A stretch of DNA of 64,000 nucleotides, from positions 186,001 through 250,000 of the forward strand of contig CAJQUW010005245.1 in assembly GCA_907163375.1 (NCBI GenBank), written 5' to 3'. This DNA is from Prostheceraeus crozeri. Its lineage: Eukaryota > Platyhelminthes > Polycladida > Euryleptidae. Position numbers and translations under genes: made by a program. Numbering within the stretch: position 1 is the stretch's first letter; every line of letters starts with the position of its first letter. This document shows positions 23,509-35,901 of the stretch, one piece after another. A model generated the notes under the pieces. That model was given only the letters and a program-made list of their open reading frames with translations, searched no databases and was not told the DNA's origin.

Positions 23509-24345
23509 CAGCCATTCAGGCCACTGCTGGCCGATAGCCTCCCCAATTTGCGCCATCTGATTCGGTCTTGAGTTAGGCGCATCCAGGTCTTTTCCTTGGT
23601 AATCGCTTCGATATCATCCCTCCATCTTCGCCTCTGATGTCCACGCTTTCTCTTGCCATGTCTTGGGGTCCACTCTGTGCATTTCTTAGCCCATCGGTTG
23701 TTTGACATTCTGGCTAGGTGTCCAGCCCACGACCACTTTAAGGAATGTATCTTTCTTGTGATGTCACAGACTGCTGTTTTTGTCCCTATGTTTTCGTTTC
23801 TCCATCTGTCTCTTCTCGTGATACCAAGTGTAGATCTTTCCATATTTCTTTGAGCTACGGCTAAGATATCAATCTGTTTCTTCGTGAAGGACCAGGTCTC
23901 CGCACCATACGTCATGGCAGGCAATATGATTCCATCCATAATTTTTCTTTTTAAGCAAAGAGGGATTTTCCTGTTTCGCAAAAACTGGTTGTATTGTCCT
24001 AACCTTTTCCAACCTTCTGTCGCTCGCCGTTGTGCTTCTGCATGAGTACTGTCAGTTGTGATGAGTTGGCCTAAGTATTCATATTGTTCAACTTCTTCCA
24101 ATTCTTGATCATTCACCTTCAGCTTTCTATCAGGTTCTGATGTCTGGGCTGTTGAATTTCTCATGATCTTAGTTTTCTTGAAATTCATTTTCATACCATC
24201 TTTTCTCCCTTCTGTATTAAGCGACTCTAGCATCGTTTTCATGTCATTCATTGACATAGGAAATAGAACGATATCATCAGCAAATCCCAGGTTACTTAGC
24301 ACTCTTCTCGTTCACCATTTATTTTGAGACCATGCTTAATAAATG
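23487..24345 (-). pseudogene. RTE-like LINE fragment with (AAAG)n tail
   Basis: A minus-strand frame of about 264 codons reads NLGFADDIVLF (the FADD catalytic box of the polymerase palm), KMNFKKTKIM, EYLGQLITTDS, LPAMTYGAETWSFTKKQ, NMERSTLGITRRDRWRNE, LKWSWAGHLARMSNNRW and ends RWRKLGRLSASSGLNG. These are the hallmarks of the palm/thumb and C-terminal region of RTE/BovB-type LINEs. Upstream, GLKINGER (about 24310-24330) lies in another frame, so a frameshift precedes the FADD box, and everything 5' of about 24345 is missing. Immediately after the stop, on the minus strand, comes an AAAG-repeat tail (23487-23508), as expected for this group. It is an inactive but fairly young-looking copy because the last 264 codons are open. 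The palm aspartates are intact. Confidence 0.9.
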
Positions 24346-25111
24346 CATATTATCATTATTATTATGTATCCAGACTTCCAAAGGTGGTAGAGAGGTATTG
24401 TCATTAATCCTTTGGTTGTTGACCTTTTTCTTCTTCGGGCTCCACTGTCACCTATCAATATGATTTATTAACTTCAATTAAGAATATCGAATTTGCTGCA
24501 CGTGCTTGATAGTTTGTGAACTTAAGTGAGTTAAACTAAATGTCTGCATAATCTCGATGATAATATTGATAAATCCTAGTGATGCAAACCAGTTTCCATT
24601 GTACTTCAGTATATTTTCTAAAAATAGGTTTTTAATTGCGTACCCTTCTCATAGTGCTAAGTACTCATTAAGTTCACATTTATGTCTCATTTATCCCATC
24701 ATCCATCACGACATATGATGTGATTTATTGCCTTCGAATTGCATTTGAACAAATCTGACTGCTGATATAAATATGCCACTCAAACATCAAACAATTTACG
24801 TCATCAATGATAAAAATAATTCACTTGCACTTCTATTTCTCAGCTGATTAATATTCACTGGTTGCAAAACTGAATTCATTCCTATATTTGATCACCATGT
24901 TTTGATGTCAGCATCGATGATTGAAAGGATGAATATTGTCTGACTACTGAATGCACTTAATTAGGTAAAATTACTTCACAGAAAACGCAAGAAACTGCAA
25001 GGTTACAGTCGTTGCATGCTGTGTTTGGCGGTCTCTATGTGCTGCTTGTTGCAATAATTGCATGGCGGTATTGCCTGAATCTGTTTCCATCTTGGAAATG
25101 ATCCAGTGTTG
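24346..25111. other. No gene recognised
   Basis: AT-rich; short ATT repeats next to the LINE 5' truncation point at 24338-24365. Confidence 0.55.
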
Positions 25112-25452
25112 TCACAACGCTTTAACTTACTTACTTTCCTTTACTTTCTCCTGTTAACGTCTTCTTTTCCTCCTCTGTTGAAGGTTGGAAGATGTGAAAC
25201 TTCTCCATCGAGAACGGTCCTGAGCATCACTCGCAGATATTCTTAGCTCCACCATGTCCTCATTAACGATTTGGAGTCATGTCTTCCTCGGTCTTTTACG
25301 AGGATGGGAACCTTCTACCATCACGTCGAGCACCTGCCTGATTGGTTCATCTATATTTCGACGCTTGATATGACCGAACCACCTAAGCCTTCGCTCTCTG
25401 ATTACCTCGTCTAACAGTGTGAGGTCACACCTGCTTTTCACAACGCTTTAAC
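25112..25452 (-). mobile_element. 5'-truncated LINE insertion with perfect 15-bp TSD
   Basis: TCACAACGCTTTAAC occurs at 25112-25126 and 25438-25452 and brackets a 311-bp minus-strand LINE tail. The minus-strand frame reads LTLLDEVIRERRLRWFGHIK, then RRNIDEPIRQVLDVMVEG, RKRPRKT, a stop, LQIVNEDMVELRISASDAQD and RSRWRSF, ending in an A/G-rich tail. This is the LINE C-terminus (RLRWFGH motif). The target duplication shows that the insertion is complete and arose by target-primed reverse transcription with extreme 5' truncation. Confidence 0.92.
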
Positions 25453-25579
25453 AATAGATGAAAGTACATGTGGTTATCTACTGCAGCCTTGCCGCTCACT
25501 GGATGTGCTGTTGGTTTTAGCTTTTATCTTTTGACTCCTTGTTCTAAATTAGATTCTGTTTCGTTGATTAAAATTATTT

Positions 25580-26500
25580 GAAGTTTTCGCTATGCTCTAT
25601 GCTGATGATCTAGTGTTGATAGATGCCTCAGTTGAAGGCCTGCTGAAGTTGAAGTTGTCCTCTTGGAAAACAAGTTTGGCACCAAAAAGAATGAGAGTCA
25701 ACGTTGACAAGAGGAAGATGATGACGCCATGCAAGGTACTCGTACCTCTAGCGTAGTTTGGAGACAAGGGGTGGACGCGAATTCCATCAAGTGGGCGTGT
25801 GCGACCACTGGATCCACAAGCGATGTAGTGGTGTGAAGGGAACTTCAAACGCAGCTGCGTCTCATTTTGTGTGCCCAAAGTGAGTTAATTGTGGGTAGTG
25901 ACCGTTTCAAGTCAGTGAAGTCTTTCTGTTACCTTGGTGATATGTTAAGTGCCACAGGTGAATTCGACCCTGCAGTGCCTTCGAGAGTAAGATGTAGATG
26001 GAAGAATTTTCATGAACTTGTACCTTTCCTGACATCCAAAGCTCCCACCTTGAAAATGAAAGGCCAGGTGTATTCTGCTTGTGTCCGTAGCGCGATGATG
26101 TACTGGAGTGAGACATGGGCGTGATGAGTGATCAGATCATGAAGATTGAAAGAGCAGAAGAGGCAATGGTGAAAAGAGATGAGAGTGAACGATGGACGAT
26201 GGACACAGGAGTGAAGACCTAAGAAAGAAGATGAACCTGGAATATATTTCCGATGTTCTAAGAAGACTGCGGTGGTCACATTCTTGCAAGAGATGAGAAC
26301 TATCTCTCCCGTTGGAGGTCGACAGCAGAAGGCCGAGAGGAGACAAAAGGAAAACATGGTCGCAAGTCGTCTCCGAGGATCTTCACGCTGTGGACCTGAA
26401 TCCAGCAATGATCTACGATCGACAGGAGTGGAGGCGCGTTATCACAAAGCAGCAACCGTCTGACCCCGTCTAACGTGGACAAGGACGAAAATCGGGGAAG
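25580..26500 (+). pseudogene. LINE fragment (YADD palm, zinc-finger insert, C-terminal tail)
   Basis: The plus strand reads AMLYADDLVLIDASVEGLL (YADD at 25598-25609), KRMRVNVDKRKMM, then CDHWIHKRCSGVKGNF with spaced cysteines and histidines (25792-25860), RFKSVKSFCYLGDMLSATGE (25905-25965), VYSACVRSAMMYWSETWA (26068-26124), LRRLRWSH in another frame, and WSQVVSEDLHAVDLNPAM up to QEWRRVITKQQPSD (26365-26470). The order palm, zinc-binding insert, YLGD box, SETW box and RW-x-H is that of a widespread non-LTR LINE lineage of invertebrates and fish. The copy lacks its 5' part and needs several frame changes; an in-frame stop follows SETWA. It lies about 130 bp from the minus-strand LINE insertion at 25112-25452. 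Confidence 0.85.
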
Positions 26501-27571
26501 CAAGAAGTTAGTAGTAAGTTCACTCACTTGGCTGACTGAATACAAAGTCAATATATTGTCTTGACATGGTTTTAACAATCATATCGATTGTCAACATTTC
26601 TTTCCGCTTTACTAGAAGACATGATAAAAGTACATAACAAGCCACGCGATAGAAAAAAGTCAACAAGATAGTTGTAAAAGTAGTCTGCGGTCACATGCAT
26701 ACATCACTCTTGCATTTTCAATTATATAGAGAATGGGACCATGTCCCCAAAATCTTGATGCCACGTGATAGAGCTACACCCATTCATTCTAAGTGAAAGT
26801 TGATCAGTCAAGGACTGTTACTTAAATTATTGAGCAAGACGAATGTAAGAGGTTGTCTCATCACCGACACATTCTTCTTGCTTTTTTCCAGCAACTTCTT
26901 TGTTGGCTAGACTTCACTTTGGTCAGTAGTGATGAAGCAATCGCTGAATATGTGTCCTTAATGCAATCAGGTCGGAAAGTGCCTGTTTCTGCTAGTCACC
27001 TTGATGCCTTGAGCTAGCAGACTGAGTGGAGGAAATAGTCACAACGTATTCAGAATTGAACACAAAAAGTTCACTTCTGATCCTAGTCACCTCCTAGTTA
27101 GCTACGACAAACGCATTATCTCTATTTTGAAGGAAGGCAATCGCTTCAAAAATTGAATGTCAATTGTCAAGTCTCTAAGTGGTAGCACTTTTACCAAAAT
27201 CTTGTCCTCTAGAGGTCAACATGTGTCCATACTATTGATCTACACACTTACACTGACGAGATTTGAAAGAAATTTCTTGTATCCTCAGAATGGAATTTTA
27301 ATGAAAAGAATCCAAAAGTGAACTACATGTATACGATGAAGGCGATCTTTATGTTGGGAATGAAGAGGATCTGTATGAACTGGTCAACTAAGTTGCTTAA
27401 GTGTTTAAGAAGTCATCAATCGAGAAAGACGAAATGTATGGTAGGAATGAAGACAGTAAGACATGCGATTGATGACACACAGAAGAGAGGTAGAATGATT
27501 TATTTGACTTAATTCTCGAATGCAGTGTATCAGGTTGGCACTAGGGTTTAATACCGGTATCGCTTCGGAAC
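26501..27571. other. No gene recognised
   Basis: Patches near 26880-27330 (for example a frame with SDPSHLLVSYDKRIISILKE) look as if they were once coding and may be a diverged retroelement piece, but I cannot assign a family. Confidence 0.35.
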
Positions 27572-27770
27572 CGTGTGGTCTCCGTGACACAGTGGTTAAG
27601 TGCTTGGCTTAGCGATCTTTTGGTCCAGAGGTCGAGCCTCGAAAGTGTCAGTAGAAGTTGGCAGGAAGAGTATCCGGACTAAAAGTACCACAACGCTCCA
27701 GAAAAGTCTGACTGTGTCAGCACCGTCCAAGCCCCCAGGATGGGAGAATAGTGACGCAAAAGTTTCATTG
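27572..27770 (+). repeat. SINE family A
   Basis: Head TCTCCGTGACACAGTGGTTA, B-box-like GGTCGAGCCTC, body with GGACTAAAAGTACCACAACG and GTCAGCACCGTCCAAGCCCC, ending GACGCAAAAGTTTCATT. No clear target duplication. Confidence 0.88.
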
Positions 27771-28149
27771 TACCGAATTTGGTGTCGGCATCGAATTGCA
27801 TTATACCAGAAATAGACGTCTTCTTGTGTGAACCCTCACTCAGAAGCTGTCAATAATCCCACTCAGGCATCAGAAATCTCTCTCTCCAGACTGCAACAAG
27901 CATGCAGGCTCCTGTCACATGGTCGGCAAAAGCAATATCTAACAGTAAGAATTATATGCATGTCAGACTTTTAAGCGTCAGTATTCCGTCATGCAGCTAT
28001 GATGCTAGTGTGATGAGAGACAAGCCGTACCACACTCCCCATTCTGCTTTAGTTAGGTCCTATATCTCTAGCAACTCCTTCAGAAATCATTTCTGACAAT
28101 AAAGCCAACTATAAAAAAGAAATAAGAATTTCGCTCCTCATTCACGACT
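27771..28149. other. No gene recognised
   Basis: Short frames only; no conserved motif. Confidence 0.5.
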
Positions 28150-28262
28150 TTATGTTGAATAAAATATCATTGCTTGACACCCGACGTTTCGTCGTCCTGC
28201 CGACTTGTTCACGGGAAACAGTCGTCCGTGCACTATAATCGGCTTTATATAAAACATTTGTA
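28150..28262 (-). repeat. Penelope-like terminal segment
   Basis: On the minus strand: AACAAGTCGGCAGGACGACG followed by AAACGTCGGGTGTC and TATTTTATTC. A stem GTCG-CGAC is followed directly by GAAAC and then a polyadenylation-like AT stretch, the same design as the other Penelope-like ends here. It lies upstream of, and opposite in orientation to, the element at 29080-31080, so it may be that element's inverted terminal copy. Confidence 0.45.
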
Positions 28263-29079
28263 GATCATTCAACAGCGCTGTTTAGTCCAAAGTTTAGTTT
28301 TGGAAGACTAGGTGAACTATCGTTGAATACGTTTGTGTTCCGACCGCCAGCACGCCAGTAAAGAAGGTCGAAAATGAGACTTTAACCGAATGATGTGCAC
28401 CATATGGTTACTACGAATCTACCCGTCTCCCTGTATTCTCTTCTTGTTATGCATGATGGAAAACACGTCAATCCAAAGGGAAGCAGAGAGGTTTTTGGTA
28501 AAAATGAGATGTTCAATGTTTTTTCTGATTAGGTGAAAAGTTTAAAGTCTAGAGCCATGACTGTTGGTGTGGAATGTCTTCAGTGCAGAGATGGATTCAC
28601 CTTCGTCTGTCTGTAGGTCAGTCTAGAGCGGACAAATCTTAACCCAGCCATTGTATTCATTGGTACCAAGCGATAGAGATTGATATTGAGATATTCGTCT
28701 CCCTTTCGCTAACGTTATTGGCCAAGCACGCGCAATGTAGCAGATACTTATTAGGTAGGAAGCATGCAAGCCTCAACCATCAGATTGAGGTATCTGTCAA
28801 GTGAAAAAGTAATATCTTTAACCCAATGTTTCTCCGTGATGTGTTTGTCAAATGGATATATTGTTCAAAGCGCTCGACTCCTCACGACCTAAATTTGTTG
28901 ACTGTGTACGCCTTAAGTGGTGCCGATGTTCTGGTTTGTCAGAATCCAGACTTAGATTTGCATTGCGTTTAATGTAAAATGATTTTCTAGCTCGTGTCTA
29001 GTTGTGACCATGACCATCAGTATTGAGGGATGTCATCTCTAGACCCGAGCACGTCGACAAGACACTTTGTCTCTTTGTT
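28263..29079. other. Unassigned, perhaps 5' part of the Penelope-like element
   Basis: Moderate GC with fragments of open frame (for example near 28880-28960) but no motif I can name. Confidence 0.3.
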
Positions 29080-31080
29080 CTTCAGACAATGACCTTATGT
29101 GTTATGCACGTTTGTCTGTGAAGCCAAAATTCAGAATTAACAAGTCTTCTTATGTAGGCAATCCCAACATTTTTATTGAATTATAGTCACTTTTAACCAC
29201 CTCGCATACATCAACGATTGCAAGTATGATAGTAGCTCACGCGCATGATAAATGATGACCTGTAGCTGTATACCGGAGCTATAGCATACCGAAAATCATG
29301 GACTCAAACTAAGTGCTTTTCAGAGAAACATAGAAAATCTCATTTTTGCCCAAATTTTCAGTCTGCTTGCTATTCTAATTGCATATGTGCTGTCTTGCTG
29401 CTTTTCCATATACTATGTTTAGAAAGGTGTCCACAAATGATCCACCAAGCGTCATGCTAATCATGAACTGCATATTGGATTAACTACGAAAATCCTGAAT
29501 CGTAATGTAAGTCAAGATTTCTTATACATTTGATGAATCCGACAGACTGGGTTACCGGTCACCGTCACCATGCATCCTCAAAACCAACTACTTTCCTTTG
29601 TGAGCACATCAAGCAAGATAATCATAATTTTTGCTATCTTAGATTACAAATTATAGACCATGTTGATTCTAACCTTTCTGATGACTCTGAAATTAGAGAT
29701 AAGGAACTTCTGAAGAAAGAAGATTTTTGGATTAAAAACGCTCTGTACAATCTTCCCACTTGGCTTGAGCGATCAAGGTTTTGGTTGTGTCTCCAAAGGT
29801 TCCTTACATAAACAGTACTTCCCTTCTCCAGTCCCCAGAAGACCTAGAGGTCACGAGATTCACCGTAGTAAGAAAGATGCATAAACCACCTGGTTAGAAC
29901 CTCTCTACAATAAAATTAATGACCTTAGTAATTCCAATATGTTTTACGAATTTCAAATCTCTTTAAAATCTCTAAGTCGTGCTACTTTTAAGAAAATTCT
30001 TCCTTTTGCTCTGAGCAGGCCTGGCATCTGCTCGTTTCAGGTTGACTGTTTCTGTTCGAGATTCTTGAAAGCCAAAGATTTGGTTGATAAAGTCGACAGG
30101 GAAGTTATTATTATCCCTTTTGAGTGCAAAGAAGTAGATCTCTTGAAAGTTTCTTCCATTTTTGCTGATTCCAGTGTTAACAGTATGTTGGCTAATCCAA
30201 TTCGAAGTAAAAGTCCACTACAGGTCTTCTACATATACACCACCCCTAATGGACTGAAGCTTTTCAATTGCCACCAAGCTTCAAAGAATGAAAAGCAGAA
30301 TTCATAGTTAAAAAACAGATTCATAGCTGGTGCCAGGAACAGCACTTCCATATATTTGGCCATACTTGTGAACAAAGGTTTGCAATTGGTCCGGGGAAAG
30401 TTTAGAATAATTCGGGTGTGAATGACTTCTGGAGCATCAACTCTTTTGGGGAATTTCTGAAGAGGATGTCGGGTTTGAATTTCCACTCTTTACAAGTTCA
30501 TGATTTTTTCACATTCTATACGAATCTTGATTTAAACCAGGTTAAGGACTCCTTGAGAGACTTGTGTGAGATAATATTTTGCAGTTCCAAGAGCTTCGTC
30601 TGAATTGGATATTTTAGAACTTTCTTCTCGAATAAAAAGTACAGAGGATATCACGACTGGTCCAAAACCCAATTCCTCAGTGCTATTGATTTCATCCTAG
30701 ATAGCACTTTAGTTACCTTTCGGGGGACTTGTCTTTAAACAAATTTGGGACATTCCTATGGGTGGGATTTCCAGTTCACTTTCGGCTGACCTCTTCTTAG
30801 CTTACAGGGAGTTCAAGTTCGTGGCGGGTCTGCTTGTGAGCAAGACACCAAGCTTCTTTCATGCACCACCAGGTATGTCAAAGACATTTGTGTATTTAAT
30901 TACAAACACTTCGATAAGATCCTTCCTGAAATCTGCCCAATGGACCTCTTGGCTAGTGGAAGCGGTGATAGCGATCTTATTTTGGTTTCTTTTGTTTCTT
31001 TATTTTCGCCATTTTTAATTTTGGCCAGTTTCTCGTCATGTGCTGAGCACACATTTTAGATTTTAGTTGTAAATAAAATT
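29080..31080 (+). mobile_element. Penelope-like element with nuclease-like part before the reverse transcriptase
   Basis: In order along the plus strand: a segment with PTTFLCEHIKQDNHNF, RDKELLKKEDFWIKNALYN and a P-x-x-LE/N ending (29570-29790), matching the C-terminal half of a GIY-YIG nuclease; GCVSKGS-like and PRRPRGHEIH linker (29800-29870); a reverse-transcriptase N-terminal region with FKILPFALS, FIYTTPNG-like and FWSINSFGEFLKRM (29940-30470), FTFYTNLDLNQVKDSLRDL (about 30511-30570), KYRGYHDWSKTQFLSAIDFI (30640-30700), IPMGGISSSLSADLFLAYRE (30752-30811) and the palm segment near 30874-30905 followed by FNYKHFDKILPEICPMDLL. The nuclease-first order is that described for Naiad/Chlamys-type Penelope elements; a tandem pair of canonical copies is the alternative. 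The copy is broken in several places and its palm is altered. Confidence 0.72.
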
Positions 31081-33640
31081 GATTATCAGTTTTACTTTAT
31101 TTCCCATCCCTTCAAAGGTTGAGTCGGCTAGCCATTACATGTATTTCGTTTCCTACTCTATACAGGGGTAAGTTACTCTATGTTATCAGCATTAATTTAT
31201 ATTAATTCGCTCTTGACTTTAAGTAACCTAATTATTTACACGATTTTCCACTAGGGTAGTTGTTTAACTTTGCTATCTTCCGCATTTTTTACCGTGTCGT
31301 GTTTTAATTTAATTACAAAGCTTCTAAAGCAATACTGTATGAAGACATGTGTTGCACTGCATTCCTTCTAGACGATCACTTGAGAAATTAAATGCAGACA
31401 TCTTTCATTGGCTTTCGACTGAAATTAGATCATCGCTTTAACTAATGAATGATGTTACTCAGTAACTCATAACTTCTGCTTTTGCTTTGACCTAAGTATA
31501 TTTGTTTCACAAACTGTGCACAGTGAATTTATCAAACAGCCGTTTTAATTGCTGTTTTCTGTGATTGATTACAATTGTGACATTCTCAATCACCAAACCT
31601 TTTATTTTCCACTTTTTTTAGCGGTGTGCAGTTTACAGTATACCTATTCATTTTGGTCTACAACCTTCCAACTGCAAATAATGAGCAGATATTGAACTCG
31701 AAATCTATCTTGCTACTAATATGATAATGCAATTGTTTTTTTGAGGGTTTCATTTTTCTCACATATCTAGGGCAACTGTCTTGCAGATAATGCGCATAGG
31801 ACTTTCCTGATCACGATGCTTGAGAATAGCCTTGCCTAGCTTATTCACACGCCTACTCGGTGCCTGATTTGCTGTTTTTCTATGTGTTCAGATTTAGTGT
31901 TGAGCAATGTGGATGTGATATTTGACGATTGCGTATTTATTCATAAACCATGAAAGCGTGCTAGAGTTTTGTGTGCAATAGTTGATTTCAATATTTTTGG
32001 TAGGAATTACACCAAGTGAAATTTTGTAGTTTTTAGACCATAGTTTGTGAATTATAGCTTATCTCTTTACAGACTTTGGGAGTCAGCGGTACTTGTTCCG
32101 ATTATTTTTCCGAATCATTGCCCTTGTTCTTTTTCTGTCGGACATTTTACTGGATGCTCTATTTGAATACTCGAACATGTGGAAGCTTTTATTAAATGAA
32201 CGAATTTAATGCTAAATATACAAAATTCCCATGAAATGGATGGTGGTATTGCAATGACTCAAGATATTTAGTTTTATGTTTTCCTAACTTTGTAATTCAT
32301 TTGATTTCTCCTGTGTTCTGTGCGCGCATATGCACTTTATAGTAAACACTTAATAAGTGCATATCAGTTCATGAATGCATTTGATCATATTCTTGTCAGC
32401 TTACTGCGAGATATTTGTTTTATTTCGATGTCACTTTATCAAAACATGCATGGCTGATTCGCTTGATTCCACTCAATGTCTTATTTTGAGAGGGTAAGCT
32501 AAATATTTCTTTCATTGAAGTTATTTATTTAGTGGGCTTTGATTTCAATTTCCCTTATCTATGGAATCACGTTCTCTTACTTTACATTCACAAACTTCAC
32601 TAGCACATTCATGAATTTCATAAGAGTAAGAAAAGATATGCGTGGATAGTAATGTAGCAGAGGAAGACGATCTGTGCTTACTTTACTGTTTGTATTAGCA
32701 GTAATAATCAGGCGATTTTTCTGCGTGATCCTTCAACAAGGATATTAAGACAGATAATCCTTTGCGAGACACCGATACTTCACTTTTTCAATTGTAATCT
32801 TGGATCTTAATCTTCCTTAAATCACATACTGATTTTCAACAGGCAATTCTACAAAATTTTTATCTTATAATTGTGAGTTAAATGTCACGAAGAACGGCGC
32901 TCTGCAAACCAAAAAGATGAAAAGTCCAAAACGTTGGGACACCTGAGTTTCATTTGATGATGAAATAATTAAAACATGCGATTCAAATCCACTTTGTAAA
33001 TACTATTTTTTAATTAATACCTAAGTTATGTTTTTTTATTAATGTTTGTCAATTTAATTAATGTTTTTTTACTTCTGTTGTGTTCATTATGTCAGTTATA
33101 GTTCATAAGAACGGAGTTCATTTTTAGTAGGAACTTTGTCCACTAAATTATTAATGGGACGTTGCATCTTATGTTTACGGACCCGCTGACGTAGATCGTA
33201 TAACTCAAAGTAGGCTTATTAAACTTGTGGTTCAGTGGATAGGTTGATGTCTGCATTGTCAATTAGCCAGTCTGCATTATTCTTCCAGATTTTATGTGAC
33301 AGACGTCTTGTTTACTTTCAGACTTATAGCACCGAATTTCTTGTGATTGACCACAAGTGGGCGACAGTGGCTCACTTTTCACGTTCATTAATGCTTATAA
33401 TCTGTAAATTGTCTCGACAAACTACAGCCTCTAAACTGTTAGCTTCGATTTTCTTTGCAGAAATTCTATGGATGCAATTTTGCGATCTGTCGATTTATTG
33501 TTTGTTATCGAATCACACAGTTTTGTTCGATTAACGTGTCCATTTTTAATTTTTTTTGGCGCATCTCCTCGATTAAAAGTTACTCGACACAATAATGAGT
33601 AGCACCTCAATATCGGATGCGGCATCAAGGGGTTGCAGAA
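31081..33640. other. No gene recognised
   Basis: Long AT-rich stretch with TTTTTT runs; nothing supported on either strand. Confidence 0.6.
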
Positions 33641-33649
33641 TGCAATCCG

Positions 33650-33830
33650 TCCTCCACGTGCTCGCGTAAAGGCAGTGCCTTCCTGGCTAACTCACGCTCT
33701 GAACAGATGGTCCGGTGGCCTTGTGGGTAGAGGGCATGCTTGCACGTCCTCTAGCTCCGACGTCGCTGGTTCGAACGTACCCACGACTGATGAGGCCCAC
33801 CAGTTGCATCTGTTGAGAATTGATAAATAG
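33650..33830 (+). repeat. tRNA-derived SINE, family B, copy 1
   Basis: TGCCTTCCTGGCTAACTCAC leads into GTCCGGTGGCCTTGTGGGTA (A-box region) and CGCTGGTTCGAACGTACCCA (B box). The same leader, A box and B box occur inverted at 47404-47556. A leader before the tRNA-like part is unusual and marks this family. Confidence 0.8.
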
Positions 33831-35264
33831 TGGCGCGAAATTATCCCATAAAATTGGATATACATTTCCCCGAAAGTGGTAATTCTAAGTTGTAGAGTGT
33901 GGATGATACGTAGTAAATTGAATATATTTTGGCCCTGGGTCAAAGTCAACGTTTGATAAATATTTCCGGCGGGGTACAGATTGCTCATGCTCCTCAAAAG
34001 GATATCAAAAGTTCACATTCCATTGCAATAATTCTCTTAATTTTTCTTTATTTCATATTGTTGCGCAACACAACCGCCCACAATGTAAAATATCTATTCG
34101 ACTTCTTCCACATCTTCTCAAACGTGGCAACCTTGAAATTGGCTGGAATTCTATACTCCCACGCTTTGTATGTCACGTATACAGCTTCAGTCACGTATAC
34201 ACTGTCTGTTCCTGGGAGTAATGCTCATTGAAGCTCTATTTGGGAAAGATCGACGACAATTTCGATTCATTCATAATTTTGTTGTGCGTGGGCGTTGATT
34301 CTCATTCAAAATTCAACTCCTACAAAATAGACATTTTTAGCTAAGGGATAAATGGATTGCTATCGGGTTACAATGACTATTGCGGTGTGTTGAGTTGTTC
34401 GATTGAGTGCGTCATCATCTCTTAAATAAAGTTGTATAAAATCTCAATTATATCGCTATAGCAATCAAAAGTACAGTTTGCTTTAAGTGAAAACCAAATA
34501 AGTTGTGTGATAGGTTCAAGTTGACAAATCGACCAAAATTAATTTCTGCATTTTGTATTACAGTTGCCCAAATTCAGTTGTTTTGACAGCTGTAGATTAT
34601 CTCCTCCTTGGTGTTTCTAAAGCTCTGTATAGTTAGTTAATTGCGACAAAACTAGATGTATTTTCTGTCTAAATACAGTTTTGTGAGAATTGCCCAAACG
34701 CTTTGTGAATTAAAGACGATAATGTCAAATGACGCGTCTTTTACGGATCGTGGCACCAACTTGATGAGAAGCCGAATTTTATATATGAGAGCGAATCTAT
34801 GTATACCGTATATCAACAACAGTGTACTTGTAGATGATAAGAATCATGTAGCCATTCCAAATTTGATCTGACCCAAGGAAATCGTTTCAAGATCAGTACA
34901 CGGGCTGGGGACGAAGTTTAGGCAAGAATAACCAATGAAAGTTGAAGATTTACACGCGAAACTGATTCTAGCCCAATGATGCAATCGTTGACAAGTGAAT
35001 CTAAGCACTTGTGAAATATAGGTACGTAAATGAAAGCACGTGTAGTGTGTAATTCCGCCATGATGGTGCATTGTGCGAGGCTATGTAGACCTCAATTCTA
35101 GATGTTTTTCATTCAAATGTAATCAAGCAATCACAGATCTAACAATAAAGGTCACATAAATTAAAGGACAGTTATCAATTTTATATAGGAAACGGACAAT
35201 TTTCTTCGATATCACGATTCTTGAATGAAGTCACACTCACTCTACGATTCGATTTATCGTCCCT
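33831..35264. other. No gene recognised
   Basis: Short frames of up to 100 codons without known motifs. Confidence 0.5.
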
Positions 35265-35580
35265 TTTTCAACGTCTTCAGACGCCAGTGCCATTTCAGCT
35301 GTAACGCCAGATGGACCAGGGGCTTTGCTTTTTGCAGACAGACTGATTGCTGCAGAAACTCACTTTCATCAAGATGACTGACCGCTCCCTGAACCCGTTA
35401 TGTACTCAGAAGCACTTCATAGGTTGATGGGACGTCCATCAGATTGCCCATGTAAACTGTTCACATTCTTAGTTTCTCTTCTTCAACCACGGCAATGCCT
35501 CCACCGCAGGAGGTACAAGTCAGATCTTTCTGCTCCTTCGCCATTTGCTTGGCGATTTTGAGGAATATTCTTCATCGATT
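35265..35580 (-). pseudogene. RTE-like LINE fragment, pre-polymerase region
   Basis: On the minus strand: IAKQMAKEQKDLTCTSCGGG, VVEEEKLRM, a stop, VYMGNLMDVPSTYEVLL, and in another frame SAAISLSAKSKAPGPSGVTA continuing EMALASEDVEKG. The KAPGPSGVTAEM box is the signature at the start of the polymerase domain in RTE-type LINEs, and the EEEKLR-x-W-x-x-Y-M-x-x-L block precedes it in this group. The copy is truncated on both sides and has at least one stop and one frameshift. It belongs to a different part of the protein than the LINE pieces at 19.8-25.5 kb. Confidence 0.82.
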
Positions 35581-35690
35581 AGTCAATTTCTACAGGTTTT
35601 GGACAAATTCGGAAAATTGGGAAGATTAACCCTCAAGCGTTGTATTTTCTGTTTTTTCATTATCATTTATATATACATATTATCATATAT

Positions 35691-35887
35691 CTCCGTGGCA
35701 CAGTGGTTAAGTGCTTAGCCTAGCGATCTTTTGGTCCAGCGGTCGAGCCCCGAAGGTGTCATTGGTAGTCGGCAGGAAGGGCATCCGGACTAAAAAAGTG
35801 CTACAACGCTCCATAAGTCTGACTTTGTCAGCACCGTCCAAGCCCCAAGTATGGGGAGTAGTGGCGTAAAAGCTTCATTTCATACAT
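35691..35887 (+). repeat. SINE family A with 14-bp target duplication
   Basis: The clearest copy: head CTCCGTGGCACAGTGGTTAA, GGTCGAGCCCC, body GGGCATCCGGACTAAAAAAG and tail GTAGTGGCGTAAAAGCTTCA. ATATTATCATATAT flanks it at 35677-35690 and 35888-35901. Confidence 0.93.
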
Positions 35888-35901
35888 ATATTATCATATA
35901 T

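Noticed and set aside
35691-35770. True tRNA gene
   Set aside because: A and B boxes are present but the acceptor stem does not pair and the same sequence with a shared body occurs many times, so it is a SINE. The same reasoning applies to 38235, 43131 and 33650.
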